Source: an uncultured Oscillospiraceae bacterium | Lineage (GTDB): Bacteria > Bacillota > Clostridia > Oscillospirales > Oscillospiraceae | Direction of reading: 5' to 3' | DNA length: 64,000 bases | NCBI GenBank assembly: GCA_934569225.1 | Contig: CAKTKC010000005.1 | Coordinates: 62,001 to 126,000, forward strand | In this document: one piece after another, positions 60,724 to 64,000 of the stretch | Position numbering within the stretch: position 1 is the first letter of the stretch | Layout: each line of letters begins with the position of its first letter | Made by a program: the position numbers and the translations under genes | The notes under the pieces: generated by a model | What the model was told of the DNA's origin: nothing | The model's input: the letters and a program-made list of their open reading frames with translations, nothing else | The model's database searches: none

Positions 60724-61518
60724 ATGCTGGAGCTGAAAAATATCAGCAAGACCTTCAATGCCGGAACGGTGAACCAGAAGGTAGCGCTGAACGGTCTGAA
60801 TCTGACCATGAACGAGGGCGACTTCGTCACCGTCATCGGCGGCAACGGCGCGGGCAAGAGCACCATGCTCAACGCCATCGCCGGGGTGTTCCAGGTGGAC
60901 ACCGGAAAAATCCTCATTGACGGCGTGGACGTGACTGCCCTGCCGGAATACAAGCGGGCGAAGTACATCGGTCGTGTGTTTCAGGATCCCATGATGGGTA
61001 CTGCTGCGACCATGCAGATCGAGGAAAATCTTGCCCTGGCGGCGCGCCGGGGCAAGCCCAGAACCCTCCGTCCCGGTATCACCAAGGCGGATCGGGCGTT
61101 CTATCGGGAGCAGCTGCAAATTCTTGACCTGGGACTGGAAGACCGGATGACCACCAAGGTCGGCCTGCTGTCCGGCGGTCAGCGTCAGGCGCTGACGCTG
61201 CTGATGGCGACCTTGCAGCAGCCGAAGCTTCTGCTTCTGGACGAGCACACCGCAGCCCTTGACCCCAAGACCGCGGCCAAGGTGCTGGAAGCGACCCAGC
61301 GGATTGTGGAGAAGAACCACCTGACCACCATGATGATCACCCACAATATGCGTGACGCCATTTCCTACGGCAACCGCCTGATCATGATGTACGAGGGGCA
61401 TGTTGTGGTGGACGTTTCCGGGGAGGAAAAGAAGAATCTGACGGTGGAGCAGCTGCTGAATCTGTTCAGCAGAGCCTCCGGCTCTGACGAAGCCGACGAC
61501 AAGCTGCTGCTTTCCTGA
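60724..61518 (+). CDS. ABC transporter ATP-binding protein (TrpZ-like)
   Basis: 264 residues from ATG 60724 (GGAGG seven bases before; another ATG two codons earlier touches the site). Walker A GGNGAGKST, Q-loop VFQDPMMGTA, signature LSGGQRQALTLLMA, Walker B LLLLDEHTAALDPK with His in place of the usual Pro, and H-loop ITHNMRDAI. The DEHTAALDP form is characteristic of this importer class. It completes the binding protein, permease, ATPase set and is followed by a hairpin. Confidence 0.93.
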   Translation: MLELKNISKTFNAGTVNQKVALNGLNLTMNEGDFVTVIGGNGAGKSTMLNAIAGVFQVDTGKILIDGVDVTALPEYKRAKYIGRVFQDPMMGTAATMQIEENLALAARRGKPRTLRPGITKADRAFYREQLQILDLGLEDRMTTKVGLLSGGQRQALTLLMATLQQPKLLLLDEHTAALDPKTAAKVLEATQRIVEKNHLTTMMITHNMRDAISYGNRLIMMYEGHVVVDVSGEEKKNLTVEQLLNLFSRASGSDEADDKLLLS

Positions 61519-61530
61519 CGCATAATGAAC

Positions 61531-61554
61531 AGGGCGCGCATTTCTGCGCGCCCT
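61531..61554 (+). terminator. Hairpin after the TrpXYZ-type operon
   Basis: AGGGCGCGCA/TGCGCGCCCT with a TTTC loop; followed by GAAATTT rather than a T-run. Confidence 0.65.
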
Positions 61555-61577
61555 GAAATTTACTGGGAGGAAGAAAC

Positions 61578-62147
61578 ATGAAGCCCAAAGAACTGCTGGA
61601 AATTCTGCCCGTGGCGGAGAAGCTGAAATGCAACACCCGGCACTGCTACACCTCCTCCGGACGTCGGGAAAGCGTAGCAGAGCACAGCTGGCGGATTTCC
61701 CTGATGGCGATGCTGCTGACGAAGGAATTCCCGGAGGCGGACATGGACAAGGTGATCCGTATGTGCCTGATCCACGACATGGGAGAAGCCTTCACCGGGG
61801 ACATCCCAACCTTTGAGAAAACCAACGCCGATACCCAGAAAGAGGATAATATTCTGCTGAATTGGGTGAACACGCTGCCGGAGGACGCACGGCAGGAATG
61901 GACGGCGCTGCTGACGGAAATGAACGCCATGGAGACGCAGGAAGCGAAAATCTACAAGGCGCTGGACAAAATGGAAGCGGTGATCCAGCACAACGAGTCG
62001 GATATTTCCACCTGGCTGCCCCTTGAGTATGACTTGCAGCTGACCTACGGCGAGGAAAACGTGCAGTTTTCCCCCTACATGCAGCAGCTCAAGGCAGAGG
62101 TCAACGACTGGACGAGAGAGAAGATCGCCCGGGAGAAGCTGGAATAA
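61578..62147 (+). CDS. HD-domain phosphohydrolase (YfbR/HDDC2-like)
   Basis: 189 residues. Metal ligands: His in VAEHSWRISL, the HD pair in MCLIHDMGEAFTGDIP, and a later Asp in KALDKMEAVIQH. This matches the YfbR/HDDC2 type 5'-nucleotidases that act on deoxynucleoside monophosphates. GGGAGGAAG precedes the ATG. It stands 60 bp after the ABC operon and may be transcribed by read-through. Convergent with the Lgt-like gene. Confidence 0.9.
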   Translation: MKPKELLEILPVAEKLKCNTRHCYTSSGRRESVAEHSWRISLMAMLLTKEFPEADMDKVIRMCLIHDMGEAFTGDIPTFEKTNADTQKEDNILLNWVNTLPEDARQEWTALLTEMNAMETQEAKIYKALDKMEAVIQHNESDISTWLPLEYDLQLTYGEENVQFSPYMQQLKAEVNDWTREKIAREKLE

Positions 62148-62175
62148 AGCGTCACAATATTATAGGGTCTATCTG

Positions 62176-62215
62176 AAAACCCTCCGTATGACGGTTCGTG
62201 CATACGGAGGGTTTT
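62176..62215. terminator. Bidirectional terminator
   Basis: AAAACCCTCCGTATG and its complement (15 bp) with a 10-base loop, ending in four T on either strand; convergent genes flank it. Confidence 0.92.
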
Positions 62216-62228
62216 GTCAGAAATCCGG

Positions 62229-63200
62229 TTAACGTTTGCGCCGGACGGGTTCTGCCAGCTTGCGCAGCAGGAGAACCAGCCCTGCCGCCGCCAGCAGGCA
62301 GGCACTCATGATACTGTAGGAAAAGGCGGCCAGATCGCCGTGGCGCTGGACATAATATTCCATAAAGCCCGCGCCGCCGATGCAGACGGCGATCCCCAGC
62401 CACACCAGCACATTCCAGAACCGGAAGCCGCGGGCCTTCACCATCCGCAGGGAGAACACCACAATCACCAGCAGTAATCCCAGCGCACCCAGCACCTGCA
62501 CCACGCTGACGAAGCCGTTGCTGCGGAAAAACAGCTTGTCATACCGGGTGCTGTCCAGCACGATCTGGGATACGCCGTAAAGGAGCAGGAAAATCAGCGC
62601 CGTGTCCCCATCCCTCCGCTTTTTGGGCAGGTAGAACGAAAGCAAAATCAGAAACAGCACCAGCGCTGCCATGGCCTGCAAAACAAAGGTCGCCAGACGG
62701 TACTCCGTAGCGCCGGAAACGGCGTTGGTCACGGGATAGACCCAGGGAAGTGACTGGGTGGAAGCAATGATCTGCCCACGGTCGGTGGAATTGAAGAAGC
62801 AGGCAAGCCGCCCCACGGCGATCCCGGCGCACCCGGCAACGGCCATGCAGTCCAGCATCTGAGGCAGATTCCGGTCAAAATGCAGCAGACGAATGACAAC
62901 TGCCGCCAGCACACATCCGGCGAAGACGCCCAGCAGGGCGTACCCACCGGGGGAGAAGGGCTTCATGGCAGAGGCGAAGCTGTCGTAGCTGCTGGTGCGG
63001 CAGTACCAGTGAACCAGCCGGCCAAGCAGAAGGGACAGCGCGATGGCCAGAGGAACCACGCTGAAGGCGGCGACGGCGTTGCCGCCCTTTCCCAGATACA
63101 GCGACCAGAAGAAACAGATGGCGGTCAGCGTCGCCAGCGTCAGCACGATGGAGCTCCAGTAATAGATGGTCTCCCCGGAAATAAACGCGATTTTTTCCAT
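62229..63200 (-). CDS. Divergent prolipoprotein diacylglyceryl transferase-like membrane protein
   Basis: 323 residues, seven or more membrane segments. GRLACFFNSTDRGQ resembles the Lgt signature (GRxGNFxN), and the end YDKLFFRSNGFVSVVQVLGALG resembles the Lgt C-terminal helix. The block that is HGGL in Lgt reads SPGGYALLG, so the catalytic His seems absent. Start ATG 63200 has AAGGAGG before it. It follows the glycosidase-like gene by four bases, so they are cotranscribed. Standard lipoprotein modification is less likely than a related transfer or scaffold role. Confidence 0.7.
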   Translation of the reverse strand: MEKIAFISGETIYYWSSIVLTLATLTAICFFWSLYLGKGGNAVAAFSVVPLAIALSLLLGRLVHWYCRTSSYDSFASAMKPFSPGGYALLGVFAGCVLAAVVIRLLHFDRNLPQMLDCMAVAGCAGIAVGRLACFFNSTDRGQIIASTQSLPWVYPVTNAVSGATEYRLATFVLQAMAALVLFLILLSFYLPKKRRDGDTALIFLLLYGVSQIVLDSTRYDKLFFRSNGFVSVVQVLGALGLLLVIVVFSLRMVKARGFRFWNVLVWLGIAVCIGGAGFMEYYVQRHGDLAAFSYSIMSACLLAAAGLVLLLRKLAEPVRRKR

Positions 63201-63204
63201 ACCG

Positions 63205-64000
63205 TCAGCCTCCTTCCGGCATCGCCGTGGCGAAGTAGATGATGTCGCTGATCTTTCGCTGCTGGCCATAGACCGGGCGGTTGATGAGCTGGTCGCCCAT
63301 CACGATGGCGGCGGTCTGCCCACCGTCCAGGCAGTAGGCCATGCGGCAGCCGGTGGCGGCAATGTTCCTGGTAAAGGTCTTCACGGTGGGAATGTCCTGC
63401 CAGGGGCCTTCCGTGTTCGCCGTGGCGACGATATAGTGCAGCTCGCCCATCTGGCACAGCGCCGCCCGGGCGTAGCCTTCCGTGATTTCGCCCACGCCGT
63501 ACCAGGTGTGGTCGATCACCTCGTAATTGTCCAGCAGTACCGGGCCGAAGCCCAGGCTGAACCAGATGTCGTTCTCCGCCACATATTCCTTAGCGGCCGC
63601 CGTGGTCGTGATGTCGCCGCCGTAGGTGAAGTGGAGGTCGCCGCTGCGGTCGATATAGCAGGTCTCGGCGTAGGTGCCTTCCACCTTCCGCACCTGCCCC
63701 TGATAGACGATGATGCCGAAGTTGCGGAAATTGTAGAAATCGCCGGAGGAAGCCACCACCGCGTTGACGCTTTCCGCCATTTCCGAGGTGTAGAACTGGG
63801 TCGCCGAGCCATATTCGCCGCCGGCCAGATGCCGCCGGAACTGAGACGGATGGTTGACCTTCACCTCGGAGAAGGTGTACACGGAACCGTCGTGAACCTC
63901 CTTCCAGGTGATGGCGAAAATGGTATCGTCCAGATAATAGTTGACAAGACTGCCCTCAAACAGCTCCACGTTGGTGCTGAAATACAGCTTCTGCCCGTCC
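63205..64000 (-). CDS. Phosphodiester glycosidase (NAGPA) domain protein, partial
   Basis: The gene starts beyond the right edge; 265 codons are present, in frame to base 64000. SSGDFYNFRNFGIIVYQGQV, the beta-rich middle and the final NIAATGCRMAYCLDGGQTAAIVMGDQLINRP, KISDIIYFATA match the NAGPA family, which removes sugar from phosphodiester-linked glycans, often at the cell surface. The N-terminus, where a signal or anchor would be, is not in the window. It is cotranscribed with the Lgt-like gene. Confidence 0.8.
   Translation of the reverse strand, partial: DGQKLYFSTNVELFEGSLVNYYLDDTIFAITWKEVHDGSVYTFSEVKVNHPSQFRRHLAGGEYGSATQFYTSEMAESVNAVVASSGDFYNFRNFGIIVYQGQVRKVEGTYAETCYIDRSGDLHFTYGGDITTTAAAKEYVAENDIWFSLGFGPVLLDNYEVIDHTWYGVGEITEGYARAALCQMGELHYIVATANTEGPWQDIPTVKTFTRNIAATGCRMAYCLDGGQTAAIVMGDQLINRPVYGQQRKISDIIYFATAMPEGG

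Noticed and set aside
1..64000. tRNA, rRNA, phage or insertion-sequence transposase genes
   Set aside because: Looked for on both strands by motif; none was recognised. Only the small non-coding fold-back elements appear mobile.

Overview
The window looks like a chromosomal segment of a gut-type clostridium, most likely Oscillospiraceae. The evidence is the str operon with a Gram-positive S12 and an L7Ae-type protein in front of it, lipoprotein binding proteins, class B sortase, YesM/YesN two-component pairs, MacAB-like exporters with cytoplasmic-membrane-anchored adaptors, abundant GGAGG ribosome binding sites, and a moderately high G+C with strong C-ending codon bias in fusA, tuf and fhs. 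This assignment is inference. No rRNA, tRNA, CRISPR array, phage or full insertion sequence was recognised.

Layout. 1-4450 (-): MacAB-like export operon with two adaptor genes (one runs off the left edge). 4647-9869: small Arc-type regulator (-), then L7Ae-like gene, rpsL, rpsG, fusA, tuf. 9870-10490: terminators and a degraded ORF. 10524-19503: a complete glycan locus (YesM kinase, YesN regulator, binding protein, two permeases, intracellular GH5 and GH30 enzymes). 19556-24149: lantibiotic/bacitracin-immunity-type ABC transporter (-) divergent from its OmpR/HisKA two-component system. 24208-26680 (-): metallo-hydrolase, ketopantoate-reductase-like and aminothiazoline-carboxylate hydrolase genes in one operon. 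26966-32143: membrane-anchored repeat protein, sortase B, GH2 glycosidase. 32360-37515: one-carbon folate operon (fhs, unknown ORF, fchA, folD), then a ZTP riboswitch in front of a DUF1576 membrane protein. 37635-45591: second sugar locus with kinase, binding protein and regulator genes in a row, then two permeases and another binding protein. 45785-50915: second MacAB-like system, again with two adaptors. 50989-56937: ABM monooxygenase (-), M15 peptidase with wall-binding repeats (-), second repeat protein, MoxR ATPase and VWA protein. 57478-61518: BaiA-like dehydrogenase (-), then a TrpXYZ-type ABC importer. 61578-64000: HD hydrolase, divergent Lgt-like membrane protein (-) and a partial phosphodiester glycosidase-like protein (-).

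Most notable: (1) a ZTP riboswitch with an overlapping terminator controlling a DUF1576 membrane protein just after folD, where FolD itself lacks the residues equivalent to E. coli K56 and Q98 and a separate FchA is encoded beside it; (2) three copies of a fold-back miniature element (160-260 bp) with terminal inverted repeats, 4-bp duplications at two copies, and a compensatory base change in the apical stem; (3) a cluster of six short perfect or near-perfect hairpins at 57207-57358, three of them enclosed by an 8-bp closing stem; (4) a shared direct repeat (CTTAAT-type half sites, 11-bp period) at three loci that may define the regulon of the two-component system at 22 kb; (5) two paralogous single-pass repeat proteins with no recognised function.
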